Positions 43,411 to 52,010 are shown, numbered from the stretch's first letter. The stretch is 64,000 bases of DNA from JANPBY01 sp963851405 (GCA_963851405.1 CAWKPB010000006.1:372001-436000); one strand, 5' to 3'. Program-made: numbers and translations. Notes: generated by a model not told the origin, from the letters alone.

Positions 43411-43411
43411 G

Positions 43412-44071
43412 TCAGCTCCCCGAGGTCGTGTAGCGGTTGGAGTAGGCCAGGTCGGTCATCGAGACCGACGAGTTGAACTCGATGAGCTGCTTGTTGTTCA
43501 CGATCTCGCCCTCTGTGGAGGAGCTGAAGTACGGATCCACGTAGTAGTCCGACTTGGTCAAGGAGGACAACCACTTCGCGACGTTGTTGTGCTTGTACGC
43601 GAGGCCGGTGAAAGTGACCGTCCCGACTGCCGGATTGCCCAGCGCCGAAGTCACCGGCGTAGCCCCGTCGATGTCTTGCGAGACCACAATGGTGGACAGG
43701 GAGACGTCGTTGGGAATCGTCAGTGAGAGGTCATTGAGTACGAAGGAGTACCGGATCTCGTTCCCCATTGCGAGGTCGAGCGCAGCTTCACCCGCTGCGA
43801 CCTGCGCGTAGACCAAGGGGACTTCGGCGTACGTCGCTGCCTCGGCCCGAAGAACAGTCTGTTGCGCCTGCGCCGCCGCCAAGGAGTCCTCCGCGGAGGA
43901 CACCGACTGTGCGGCGACGTACCAGAGGGCGCCGACCGACACCACAGCGCCAACAACGACGAGCAGCATGACGGCGCGAAGAGCCCGGAAGCGTTGCTCC
44001 TCGGCAATCTCCGGGGGGAGCAGATTGACGCGGGGGAAGTCCTGGGTGCGGACAGCAGTTGCGGTACTCAT
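43412..44071 (-). CDS. pilN: Type IV pilus inner-membrane protein PilN
   Basis: 219 residues. The N-terminal PRVNLLPPEIAEEQRFRALR is the short conserved motif that binds in a groove of PilM; a span (AVMLLVVVGAVVSVGALWYVA), a coiled coil and a C-terminal alpha/beta domain follow. Its ATG overlaps the pilM stop by one base (TGATG). Confidence 0.9.
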   Translation of the reverse strand: MSTATAVRTQDFPRVNLLPPEIAEEQRFRALRAVMLLVVVGAVVSVGALWYVAAQSVSSAEDSLAAAQAQQTVLRAEAATYAEVPLVYAQVAAGEAALDLAMGNEIRYSFVLNDLSLTIPNDVSLSTIVVSQDIDGATPVTSALGNPAVGTVTFTGLAYKHNNVAKWLSSLTKSDYYVDPYFSSSTEGEIVNNKQLIEFNSSVSMTDLAYSNRYTTSGS

Positions 44072-45126
44072 CAGGCTGCTCCGAGGGCCAGGCCGACGGG
44101 CACGACGGCCAGCGGCTCGACGAAGTTGATCTGGTCAGTGCTCAGGCCCGTCTTGCCCATGGACATCGACTCGAACGGCGAGCCGATCTCGACTGGAACT
44201 CGAGTGGCCTGCTCAAGCTTGGCCGCCAGCCCGGTCAGTCGGCTGCCACCGCCGGTAAGCAGGATGCGCCCGATACGGGGGGCCGCCTGGGAGGACTGGA
44301 AGTAGTCGAGCGAGCCGCGTACCTCGTCCAGGAAGGTCGCCACCCCAGACTGCAGGACTCGGCCGGCTGGGTCGTTCTCGTCGCCGTCCAAGCCCTGTTG
44401 CTGCTTCAACGTCTCGGCCTGCGGAAGGCTCACGCCCATCCGCTCGGCAACGGTCTCGGTGAGGTCCTGGCCACCCATGAGCAGGATACGAATGAAGCGC
44501 GGAGAGCCGCCCTGGTGGATGACGATGTTCGTGACCTTGGCACCGACGTCCACGAGAGCTTCGGAGTCGCCCCCGAGGCCCAGCATGCTGCTGCGCCCGA
44601 GAGAGCGAAGGACCGCGAACGAGGATAGGTCGACGGTGGTCGGTGTCAGGCCACCCTTCTGAGCCGCGTGCACCGAGTTCAGGACCATCTCCCTGGAGGC
44701 GGCGACCAGAAGGCCGCGCAGCAACCGGTTGTTGTCATCCATGACCTCTTCGAGTGGATAGAAGTCAAGGACGGCGTGCTCGACGGGCATCGGGATGTAG
44801 TCCCCGACCTGGAACGGAAGCGATCGCTTCAGCTCGTCACCCTCGAGATACGGCAGGTCGATCTGGCGCACGAGAACCTTCTGGTTCGCGACCCCCAACA
44901 CGACCTTGGTACTCGAGAACTTGGTGTGAGCCCAAAGCTCCTTGATCGCCTGGCCGACCGCGTCGACGTCCATGACTTCGCCGTCCCTGACGGCTCCATC
45001 CTGGAGCGCAACCTGGCCGAACTTGGCGAGGGTGATCTCCCCCTTGCCGAATGTCACTTCGGCCGCACGCACGCCCGACGTACCGATGTCGAGCCCAATG
45101 GCGGTTCGTCCTGCCACGATCGCCAA
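44071..45126 (-). CDS. pilM: Type IV pilus assembly protein PilM (actin-like)
   Basis: 351 residues. Cytoplasmic actin/FtsA-like protein that links the pilus motor to PilN/PilO. GLDIGTSGVRAAEV (phosphate loop 1), LVDVGAKVTNIVIHQGG (phosphate loop 2) and ILLTGGGSRLTGLA (adenosine motif) are all present, along with SLPFQVGDYIPMP. First gene of pilMNO-PilP-like, after a 136-base gap from pilD. Confidence 0.93.
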   Translation of the reverse strand: MAIVAGRTAIGLDIGTSGVRAAEVTFGKGEITLAKFGQVALQDGAVRDGEVMDVDAVGQAIKELWAHTKFSSTKVVLGVANQKVLVRQIDLPYLEGDELKRSLPFQVGDYIPMPVEHAVLDFYPLEEVMDDNNRLLRGLLVAASREMVLNSVHAAQKGGLTPTTVDLSSFAVLRSLGRSSMLGLGGDSEALVDVGAKVTNIVIHQGGSPRFIRILLMGGQDLTETVAERMGVSLPQAETLKQQQGLDGDENDPAGRVLQSGVATFLDEVRGSLDYFQSSQAAPRIGRILLTGGGSRLTGLAAKLEQATRVPVEIGSPFESMSMGKTGLSTDQINFVEPLAVVPVGLALGAA

Positions 45127-45232
45127 CCTTCCGCGAGGCGGCCGAGGCCGCGCCGGTCGCCCACACAGGCGATGTCAATGACAGGCATCGGACGAGAACG
45201 CCGGGTGCTTGAGCGTTCGAGGTGTACGGCGA

Positions 45233-45246
45233 ACAGGTGAACCTGT
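45233..45246. promoter_or_regulatory. 14-base inverted repeat upstream of pilM
   Basis: ACAGGT-GA-ACCTGT lies in the gap between pilD and pilM. A near-palindrome of this size in a leader region could be an operator. A TTGACA lies at 45173-45178 on the minus strand, but no good -10 follows. Confidence 0.25.
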
Positions 45247-45262
45247 CCCGCAGGCGGCGCGG

Positions 45263-46048
45263 TCAGCCCCGAATGACGTCGAGATAGCCCGAAACCAGGC
45301 TGGAGCCCCAGAGCACGGCGATCAGAGCGCCCGCGAGCATGAAGGGGCCAAAAGGGATCTTGGAACGACGGCCGGCCCTCCCCGCCACCATCAGAGCGAC
45401 CCCGAGGACTCCGCCGAGCAGGAACCCCAGAAATCCGCCAAGGATGAGGACACCCCACCCCAACCAGCCCAAGACGAGCCCGAGCACGCCGGCAAGTTTC
45501 ACGTCGCCGAATCCCATGGCTCCCGGCTTGATGAACGCCAAGAGGTAATAGAAACCGAAGAGCACACCCGCGCCACCGACGGCCTCGAAGTACGACGACC
45601 AGGCGTCGTACGCGATCGCAGGAAGCACGAGAAGGGCCAGAACGACAAGGTAGGACGGCAGCGTCAGCACGTCAGGCAGCCGCTTGGTGTCGATGTCAAT
45701 GGCCGCCAGCGCCACGCCGACGGCCGCGACCCATAGGTAAGCCGGCAACGCGAGCGGCTGCTCCAGTAGGGCCCACGCCAGAGCAGCGAAAACGAACGCT
45801 GTCAGGAGTTCGATCGCTGGGTACCGCCCGGAGATGGGCGCCGCACACGCCCGGCACTTGCCTCTCAGAAGTAGCCAGCTGAGAACCGGCAGGTTGTCAA
45901 ACCACGCGATCTCATGGCCGCATCCGGGACACCGCGAGCGTGGCTTGACCACCGACTCGCCCCTCGGCACGCGGTAGATCACCACGTTGAGGAACGAACC
46001 AATGAACAGCCCGAGGAGCGCACAGCCCCCCACCAGGAGTTCGGTCAC
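45263..46048 (-). CDS. pilD: Prepilin leader peptidase/N-methyltransferase PilD
   Basis: 261 residues with about seven to eight spans. Cleaves prepilins after Gly and methylates the new N-terminus. The N-terminal methylase domain has the two CxxC pairs (RCPGCGHEI and KCRACAAPI), and the two aspartates of the protease are in AIDIDTKRLPDV and MGFGDVKLAG. Processes the four or five prepilins encoded here. Confidence 0.95.
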   Translation of the reverse strand: MTELLVGGCALLGLFIGSFLNVVIYRVPRGESVVKPRSRCPGCGHEIAWFDNLPVLSWLLLRGKCRACAAPISGRYPAIELLTAFVFAALAWALLEQPLALPAYLWVAAVGVALAAIDIDTKRLPDVLTLPSYLVVLALLVLPAIAYDAWSSYFEAVGGAGVLFGFYYLLAFIKPGAMGFGDVKLAGVLGLVLGWLGWGVLILGGFLGFLLGGVLGVALMVAGRAGRRSKIPFGPFMLAGALIAVLWGSSLVSGYLDVIRG

Positions 46049-46083
46049 CGCGGCAGACTAGCCACCAGAATCCCTTGTTCCCG

Positions 46084-47664
46084 TCAACCCGCCGTGGTTT
46101 CTCCGGTGTTCTTCAGGACGGCATCGATCAAGTTCGGCGGCGCATTCCACTTCTGGTCTGCCTCACCGGTACACGGAGCGCTCACGATCGTGGACCACTG
46201 GTTCAACGGCGCGCTGGCCGATCCCGGCGCGCCCAAGCCCAGGCAGTTCCCGTTCGAATCGTGGATCACGTAGCTGGTCGCGTAGTCCCCTGTGTCGTAG
46301 ATCAGACTCCAGCGCTGCAGCGGATTGCTCAGCGAGCAGACCGGGGTCTTGACGTAAGGCGGGCTGGCCGTGGACGTCGTGAGACAGCGGTTCTCACCGT
46401 TCTTGGTGGTGTACAACCACTGCGTCGTCGGGTTGTAGACCATGCGCTGGTTGAAGGCGATGTCCGCAGGGTTGGGCGCCTGCTTGCACGGGAACGCGAT
46501 CATGAACGCCGAGTTGACGTTCTGGCCCGTGATGTCGAAGCAACGACCGAACTCGAGGTAGTTGACCAGCTGCTGGGTCCCGGCGCCCGCAGCTCCAGCA
46601 CCTACCTTCGGCTCCGGACGCCAGGTGTCGCGGCGGTTGTAGCCGTCGTTGCAACTCTGGGTGTTGTCGATGCTCCGGTGCACCAGCACCACAGGAGTCC
46701 CCGCGGTGTTGTCCGCCTGACCCCGCAAACACCAACCATTGAGACTGCCGCCCGGCGTTGACCCTTGGAAGTGTGCGCTGTCGTCGAAGCTCCACACCTG
46801 GGAGTAGGTCCCCGACACGCACGGCGCGAAGACAGCTGGCACCACGACTGCCGTGCTGGCGTTCTGCGGGGCCTCGACGCACATGCCGGTCAGCGGTGTC
46901 ACGGTCTGGGTCGCCGCCAAGACAATGGAGAGGTCCGTCCGGTAGGCGAACAACTGGTCGGCCGATCCGGGGTCACAATCCTCCAGATAGAGCCGGGAAC
47001 CGGCGGCTGGCGCATCAGAGTGTGCGTCGAAGCACAGCGCCTTCGTTGCGCCGTTGCCGTCGTCGTAGTTGTGGATCAATCCACCCGAGACGTTCACGTT
47101 GGTGAGCTTGAAGGTGTACGTGGTGACCAAGGACCGGTCGCCTGCAGTGCTGGACAGCCCCGGTACGCCATCCGCCGCACCTGCCGACTGGATCAAGCCG
47201 AAGTTCGGGGCTAGAGGTGGCCCTGAACCGGCGTTGCAGTCCATCTGGTTGGTTGCTAGCCAGGCGTCGCTCTGTCCGGATGGATCATCGCTGAAGTACG
47301 TAACCCGAACGATGTACGCCGGATTGCCGGGCTGCCCGCCGACCGTTCCCTCGATGGGGTCGCAGGTCAGTTTGTTTCTGTCCCCGTAGGTGTCCCCCGA
47401 GACGATGTCAACCGAGGTCGCCCCGCGCAGCTCACCGAGCGCGGCATCGATTCCTGCCTGGGCCGCGGTCAGGGTCCGGGCGTTCTTGCGCTCGAACTGC
47501 GTGGGAGTCACCTGGGCCAACAGCAGTCCGAGGATCAGGACGCTCAGCGAAGACGCGACGAGCATGGCGATCAGCACCATGAACATGGCCGTGCCCTGGT
47601 CGTCGTTCTTCGGCCGTCGTGACGAAAACGGTCCCATCGGTCGGCTCCGCTTCTGCTCGGTCAT
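46084..47664 (-). CDS. PilX-like pilus protein with ricin-type lectin repeats
   Basis: 526 residues. After a basic N-terminus (1-22) comes one hydrophobic helix (AMFMVLIAMLVASSLSVLILGLLLA, 26-50) and a helical segment like PilX minor pilins, but the usual +5 glutamate of prepilins is lacking. From about residue 195 to 508 there are six repeats with the ricin B/beta-trefoil look: a C-x-D/E near the start (LCFDAHSD 210-217, MCVEAP 261, WCLRG 311, RCFDITG 374, RCLTT 426, NCLGL 473) and QxW-like ends (QVW 289-291, QRW 450-452, QKW 504-506). This predicts one or two carbohydrate-binding domains on the pilus. ATG 47664 overlaps the upstream stop in ATGA. Confidence 0.75.
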   Translation of the reverse strand: MTEQKRSRPMGPFSSRRPKNDDQGTAMFMVLIAMLVASSLSVLILGLLLAQVTPTQFERKNARTLTAAQAGIDAALGELRGATSVDIVSGDTYGDRNKLTCDPIEGTVGGQPGNPAYIVRVTYFSDDPSGQSDAWLATNQMDCNAGSGPPLAPNFGLIQSAGAADGVPGLSSTAGDRSLVTTYTFKLTNVNVSGGLIHNYDDGNGATKALCFDAHSDAPAAGSRLYLEDCDPGSADQLFAYRTDLSIVLAATQTVTPLTGMCVEAPQNASTAVVVPAVFAPCVSGTYSQVWSFDDSAHFQGSTPGGSLNGWCLRGQADNTAGTPVVLVHRSIDNTQSCNDGYNRRDTWRPEPKVGAGAAGAGTQQLVNYLEFGRCFDITGQNVNSAFMIAFPCKQAPNPADIAFNQRMVYNPTTQWLYTTKNGENRCLTTSTASPPYVKTPVCSLSNPLQRWSLIYDTGDYATSYVIHDSNGNCLGLGAPGSASAPLNQWSTIVSAPCTGEADQKWNAPPNLIDAVLKNTGETTAG

Positions 47665-48344
47665 GTCCGTGCCACTTGCTGACACACGGGGTACTTGCTG
47701 TTGCCCCCTGCGTCGGACTGGTTGGTTTTGGTCGTCGGCGTCGTGTTGACGGCCACGAACTCACTGCGCAACTCGGCGCCGTCACCTTGGGGTGTCTCGA
47801 CATTGAGGTAGACGGTGACCCGCTGCCGGTTGTGTGATCCGTCGGTCGCCTTGAAGGTGAAGACCGGGTCGGTGGCCGGGTTGTTCTGCACGCGGCTTGC
47901 CACGACGACCCAGCTGCTGGCAGCTGCACCATCGACGTCGGGCCAGGTACGGAACGCAAGCGTGTCCGCGGTGGCATTCAACTTGTACTGAGTGCAGGTG
48001 ATCGCCGTGGAATCGCTTGGGTCGGTGGTGATGAACTCGATGTACTGATTGCCGCCGACGACTCCTGGCCGGTTCACCGCGGATGCGTATCGAATCTGCT
48101 TGTCCATGCGCTGATAGGCCCGCCGGACCTCATCGCTGGAGTCCACCGCCGCTCGAGCCCGGACGGTCATGCTGGTCATCGCGGAGATCCCCGACATGAA
48201 TACTCCGAGCAAGATCGCGAACAACCCCATCGCCACCAACATCTCGATCAGGGTCATCCCAGCATCGCGCTCGCTCGCACCAGTGACGGAGCGAGCGCGC
48301 GCTCGCAGACCGACCAGGGTTCGACCGCGCATTGGCCCGCTCAT
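47661..48344 (-). CDS. PilW/PilJ-like minor prepilin
   Basis: 227 residues. Prepilin leader of 29 residues ending in Gly, then MTLIEMLVAMGLFAILLGVF with the +5 glutamate, so PilD should process it. A helix and a C-terminal beta domain (RMDKQIRYASAVNRPGVVGGNQYIEFITTD) follow, in the manner of PilW/GspJ minor pilins. Its ATG overlaps the stop of the gene before it by one base (TGATGA). Confidence 0.85.
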   Translation of the reverse strand: MSGPMRGRTLVGLRARARSVTGASERDAGMTLIEMLVAMGLFAILLGVFMSGISAMTSMTVRARAAVDSSDEVRRAYQRMDKQIRYASAVNRPGVVGGNQYIEFITTDPSDSTAITCTQYKLNATADTLAFRTWPDVDGAAASSWVVVASRVQNNPATDPVFTFKATDGSHNRQRVTVYLNVETPQGDGAELRSEFVAVNTTPTTKTNQSDAGGNSKYPVCQQVART

Positions 48345-50626
48345 CAGTTGACCTTCAGGTTGACGCGGATCGGCGCGGACGTTTGGCCGAGCGAATCGGT
48401 GATTCGATACGTCAGCCAACGGTCCGTGCCGCTGTTGGCGGCTGTGAAGCGGATGTAGGACCCGGCGCCAGACCCCATCACTGCGGCGGTACCGGTAGCA
48501 GGGGCCGTCACGATCGTGATGCTTCCCATCCCACCCGGAACGCTGTCGTTGGCCAGGACATCGATGTTGATCGACGTATTCCTGTTCAGCGTCACGGAGT
48601 CATCGGTTCCGGTCGGTGGCCCAGGGGTCACTGTGACCGTCAGGGTCGCGGTGTCGCTGTTGCCGTAGAGGTCCGTGACCCGATAGCCGATGGTCACCGT
48701 CCCGGAAAAGCTGGACGACGACGAGTACGAGATACTCGTCCCGCTCACGCTCGCGCTGCCGCTGCTCGGCCCGGACGTGATTTGGACCGAGGCGATGCCC
48801 CCGGGTACGGAGTCATTGCTGGTGACCCCAACCAAGATGGAATTGCCGCTCGCCACAGATGCCGAGTCATTGACCGCACTCGGCGCCGCAGCCACGGAGA
48901 CCACCCAGGTTGAGGTGGCCGTCTGTCCAGAGGTGTCGGTCACGGTGTAGGTGACTGTGTCCGAACCGGTGTAGCCGGCCTTGGGTGTGTAAGTCAGCGT
49001 CCCGCCACTGGCCGTCACGGTGCTCCCTGAGGCGCTAGTCCCAGAGACGTAGTTACCTGAGAAGGATCCCTTGGCGTACGCAGCCACCGAGCTCGAGACA
49101 GACTTGCCGGCTCCCGTGCCCGTCGCCGGCAGCGGCGACGCGGTCGGACGCACGGTCACCGTCACGGTCGCGGTGTTGGACGTGTTGGTGTAGACGTCGG
49201 TCAGCCGGTAGGTGAATGTCGTCGTCCCGGAGAAGTTCGCTGACGGCGTGTACACAATGTTGTTGCCGCTGACAGAGGTCGACCCGTTCGCGGAGCCAGA
49301 GACGATCGAGGTCGTCGCGCTGCCAGCGGGGAGGGTGTCATTGGACTGCACGGCGACAGTGACAGGAACAGTGGCGTTGGTCGTGGTCGAGTCGTTGACC
49401 GCCGTCGGCGGCGCGTAGACCGTGACCGTGGCGGTCACCTCGTTGGAGTCGAGCGAGGACGTGTCGGTGATCATGTACTTGAAGGTGTCCGTGCCGGTGA
49501 AACTGCCCGACGGGGTGTAGGTGATCGCCCCGCAGGTGCCCAGCGAGACCGAACCGTTGGCGGGCGCGCTGGTGACTGTGATGCACGAGGTGCCTGACCC
49601 CGGGAAGGTACCGATGTCGTTCGACTTCAGGTTGAACGTCACCGCTCGGGCTCGACCGGTGGTGAACCCATCGGCGGACGCCCTCGGATTGATGGTGATC
49701 GCCACCGTCGCTCCCGTGGACGTCCGACCGGTCGCGTCCTTGAGGTAGTACGTGAAGTAGTCGGTGCCCGAGACCCCGTTGTTCGCGGCATAGGTGACGA
49801 TGCCTGTCCCGGACGCCGTCACTGTTCCCAAGGACGGAGGGATGGCGATGACTACGGGGTAGGTGCCGAACGTGCCGCTGTCGTTGCCGAGGACGTTGAT
49901 CACCGTGGTGACCCCGGGGTTGGCGGCGTTGAAGCTGGTCGAGTCTCCGACGGCAACCGGGGGTGGGATGGTCACGTCGTTGGTGTTGAAGGTCGGATCG
50001 AGAGACGGGTCGATCAACGTGGACGACACGTAGGTGCAGCCGCTGGCGCAGCCACCATCCGGAGTCTCGAAAGAAACGACCACGATGACTCGGTAGAGGG
50101 CAACCTGGCCAGCTGGAGGTACGAGTGGGGCTGAAGTCTGTCCGCTCAGCTTCACGCAGTCGCTGTCCACGTCCGCGCGGTAGCAAAGGCCTACCAGCGT
50201 GTTCACGGAGTACGCCTTGCCAGAGACGAGGACCGTCGTCGACATGGGCAACGTCGGTGTCGACGCGCCCGTAGCCGTGGTGTCCCAGGTCGGGTAGGTG
50301 TCGCTGAGGTCCACGCCGCTCAAGCCGGCGACGCTGGCCCACTGAGCGGTCACGGCCGTTTGAGTGCGCCCCTTGACCAGAGTGCTGTTGCCCACGTCGT
50401 CGCGCTGCGGCGGGATAGAGCGAGCCAGATCCATCGCCTGCGTGGCCACGGGGACTGCCGCCTGGCGATCCTGCAGGCCAGCCGAGGACTGCATCGTGCG
50501 GATGAACAAGGTAGTGACCGCGCTCATGATCAGGCTCAACAACACCAGGGCCACGACGACCTCGATCAGGGTGAAGCCACTCTCGTCGGAGGACCGTGAG
50601 GACCTCACGTTCCGAAATGCGTGCAT
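48344..50626 (-). CDS. PilV-like prepilin with six tandem Ig-like domains
   Basis: 760 residues, far longer than ordinary pilins. Leader ends in G17, then FTLIEVVVALVLLSLIMSAV with the +5 glutamate. A PilV-like pilin region reaches residue 215; from about 224 six Ig/cadherin-like beta-sandwich repeats of 85-95 residues follow, each opened by a short motif (VAVGDS, SADGF, PTAVNDS, TASPLP, PSAVNDS, PTGTDDS) and carrying a GTxxFTYxxxD-type strand. This gives a long stalk or adhesin. ATG 50626 has GGGTGGGA upstream; ATG 50659 is an alternative. Confidence 0.85.
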   Translation of the reverse strand: MHAFRNVRSSRSSDESGFTLIEVVVALVLLSLIMSAVTTLFIRTMQSSAGLQDRQAAVPVATQAMDLARSIPPQRDDVGNSTLVKGRTQTAVTAQWASVAGLSGVDLSDTYPTWDTTATGASTPTLPMSTTVLVSGKAYSVNTLVGLCYRADVDSDCVKLSGQTSAPLVPPAGQVALYRVIVVVSFETPDGGCASGCTYVSSTLIDPSLDPTFNTNDVTIPPPVAVGDSTSFNAANPGVTTVINVLGNDSGTFGTYPVVIAIPPSLGTVTASGTGIVTYAANNGVSGTDYFTYYLKDATGRTSTGATVAITINPRASADGFTTGRARAVTFNLKSNDIGTFPGSGTSCITVTSAPANGSVSLGTCGAITYTPSGSFTGTDTFKYMITDTSSLDSNEVTATVTVYAPPTAVNDSTTTNATVPVTVAVQSNDTLPAGSATTSIVSGSANGSTSVSGNNIVYTPSANFSGTTTFTYRLTDVYTNTSNTATVTVTVRPTASPLPATGTGAGKSVSSSVAAYAKGSFSGNYVSGTSASGSTVTASGGTLTYTPKAGYTGSDTVTYTVTDTSGQTATSTWVVSVAAAPSAVNDSASVASGNSILVGVTSNDSVPGGIASVQITSGPSSGSASVSGTSISYSSSSSFSGTVTIGYRVTDLYGNSDTATLTVTVTPGPPTGTDDSVTLNRNTSINIDVLANDSVPGGMGSITIVTAPATGTAAVMGSGAGSYIRFTAANSGTDRWLTYRITDSLGQTSAPIRVNLKVN

Positions 50627-50708
50627 GTCCCACCCTCTGCCTTGTCGAGCACTCTGCATGTCCTTTTCGGCGCGCCCCAACCTGGTCTTGAGCGCAACCG
50701 GTCTTCTG

Positions 50709-51155
50709 TCAGCCGGTCACCGTGCCGCCAGCTGCCCCCGCGGTGACCGGACACGCCACGATCCCCTTGTCCTGCAGGCCACCGGCCTGGCTGTCGTACA
50801 CCCAGCTGTCGGTAGAGCCCGGGTGTGACGCGATCAGGCAGTAACCCGTCGCGTCGTCGGTCGTCAGCACGACGGTCACGTCTCGGCTCGGCTGGACGTC
50901 GAAGTTCTTGGCCGTGAGCTGCACAAACGTGCCGTACACGTCGGCGTCGACGAGGTACGCCTCTTCGAACTGGGCCAGGGTGTGAATGTCGGACTTCATC
51001 GCGGCGTCGAAAGCCTTCGCTCGCTGATTGAAGAACACCGGGATCGCGATCGCCGCCAGAATGCCAATGATGATGATGACGACGAGCAACTCGATCAGGG
51101 TGAAGCCTTCGTCCTGTGATCCGTCCCCCTGGCCCGGGTTTCCCCGGGTCGGCAT
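50709..51155 (-). CDS. Type IV pilin 2 (PilA-like)
   Basis: 148 residues. Leader of 17 residues ending in G, then FTLIELLVVIIIIGILAAIAIPVFFNQRAKA, the classical pilin N-terminus with the +5 glutamate. The C-terminal domain has a cysteine pair (GYCLIAS and VACPV) that may form the D-loop disulfide. Similar to pilin 1 but longer; second in order after it, beyond a hairpin, so probably expressed at a lower level. Confidence 0.9.
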   Translation of the reverse strand: MPTRGNPGQGDGSQDEGFTLIELLVVIIIIGILAAIAIPVFFNQRAKAFDAAMKSDIHTLAQFEEAYLVDADVYGTFVQLTAKNFDVQPSRDVTVVLTTDDATGYCLIASHPGSTDSWVYDSQAGGLQDKGIVACPVTAGAAGGTVTG

Positions 51156-51280
51156 GGTGACTCCCCTCGGTGGTCGGGTATGAGGTCTTTGAAGTGATCG
51201 ACCTCACGGGCCACAACTGAATAGGGCCGATCGGAGGAAGCCGAAACCTTCTTCCCTCTGCGTTCGCTTCTCCAGACATG

Positions 51281-51320
51281 GGCCAGGGCCGGAACCCCTG
51301 ATGGGATCCCGGCCCTGGCC
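51281..51320 (-). terminator. Hairpin after pilin 1 gene
   Basis: GGCCAGGGCCGG (51281-51292) pairs with CCGGCCCTGGCC (51309-51320), with a further CCC/GGG pair inside. It follows the pilin 1 stop. It could end most transcripts after the major pilin and set the ratio of pilin 1 to downstream genes. Confidence 0.7.
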
Positions 51321-51337
51321 GTCAGGTTGAGCGTGAC

Positions 51338-51730
51338 TTAGCAGGTGCCCTGGAGCAGGCCGCCGGCTGAGGAGTCGTACGACCAGTCGTTGTCGTACGG
51401 GCGAGCCGTGGTGACGTCCAGGCAGAACGAGGAGGTGTCGGCCGACGTGACCGTCACCGCGTTGTCCGCCGAGAACGCAGCGGCCGCGACAGCAGCAGCC
51501 GCGGTGGCCGAGCCATAGTCCTGCGTGTCGACGAAGTCGGTCTCCATCAGCGTTGCCGCGGTACGGAGGTCGGACTTCATGGAGGCCTCAACAGCCTTCT
51601 TGCGCTGGTTGAGGAAGACCGGGATCGCGATCGCGGCCAGAATACCGATGATGATGATGACGACCAGGAGCTCGATGAGGGTGAAGCCCTCGTCCTTCTC
51701 CTCGATCGACTTGCGAATGCGAGTGATCAT
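51338..51730 (-). CDS. pilA: Type IV major pilin (PilA-like), pilin 1
   Basis: 130 residues. Leader MITRIRKSIEEKDEG (15 residues) then FTLIELLVVIIIIGILAAIAIPVFLNQRKK with the +5 glutamate at residue 20. The small C-terminal domain has two cysteines (SSFCLDV and the terminal GTC) that may pair. Major-pilin identity is inferred from size, from its own long leader with a riboswitch-like element and its own terminator. ATG 51730 has AAGGGGA upstream; the frame extends upstream but that part lies in the leader RNA. Confidence 0.92.
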   Translation of the reverse strand: MITRIRKSIEEKDEGFTLIELLVVIIIIGILAAIAIPVFLNQRKKAVEASMKSDLRTAATLMETDFVDTQDYGSATAAAAVAAAAFSADNAVTVTSADTSSFCLDVTTARPYDNDWSYDSSAGGLLQGTC

Positions 51731-51737
51731 GCTTGGT

Positions 51738-51810
51738 GTTCCCCTTCGGAACGGTTCGGTGAGCCACACCGGCAGATCCCCCCTCTTGAGAACCGTTGGC
51801 GCTGGTTCTC
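51738..51810 (-). promoter_or_regulatory. Probable expression platform of the pilA leader
   Basis: Three competing hairpins lie between the riboswitch-like element and the pilA start. GAGAACC (51788-51794) pairs with GGTTCTC (51804-51810). AACGGTTC (minus strand 51797-51790) can instead pair with GAACCGTT (51757-51750). GTTCC (51752-51748) and GGAAC (51742-51738) can fold around the ribosome binding site GAAGGGG. The first two share bases, so they exclude each other, as do the second and third. This suits control of translation start. Confidence 0.5.
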
Positions 51811-51890
51811 GACCGAGGCAACTGGGCTGGCCTGCACGCCCGCAGGTCCCCTGGTTTTGCGACCCCGCCTCTCGACGGGTGTGCCGTTTC
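51811..51890 (-). ncRNA. Candidate cyclic di-GMP-I (GEMM-I) riboswitch in pilA leader
   Basis: Read on the minus strand, the leader has AACGGCACACCCGTC, a GAGA (GNRA) tetraloop, GGCGGGGTCGCAAAACC, then a second arm (GGGGACCTGC...GCAGG) and CCAGCCCAGTTGCC. This lines up piece by piece with the GEMM-I consensus: CACGGCAAACC, GNRA-capped P1b, GGGACGCAAAGCC, and AGCCGGGUUGCC. Departures include GCACACC for GCAAACC and U for the conserved A before CGCAAA, the base that stacks between the ligand guanines. It starts about 80 bases and ends about 160 bases 5' of the pilin 1 start codon, in sense orientation. Confidence 0.7.
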
Positions 51891-52010
51891 TGGCCGTGGA
51901 GCTCGTTGACAGTTGAGATTTCGGTCACCCGGAGTCAGGACTTGAGGGCCCAGCCCGACTAATTGCTTGTCACGAACCGGTTCACCCGGTCGGTCCACAC
52001 CCAATGGAAC

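Noticed and set aside
48600..50000. Repetitive appearance that could suggest a CRISPR array
   Set aside because: The repetition is at the protein level (Ig-like domains of 85-95 residues); DNA repeats are not exact and there are no regular spacers.
49338..50633. Open frame of 431 codons on the minus strand in a second frame
   Set aside because: It overlaps the Ig-repeat prepilin in another frame and encodes Arg/His-rich low-complexity sequence.
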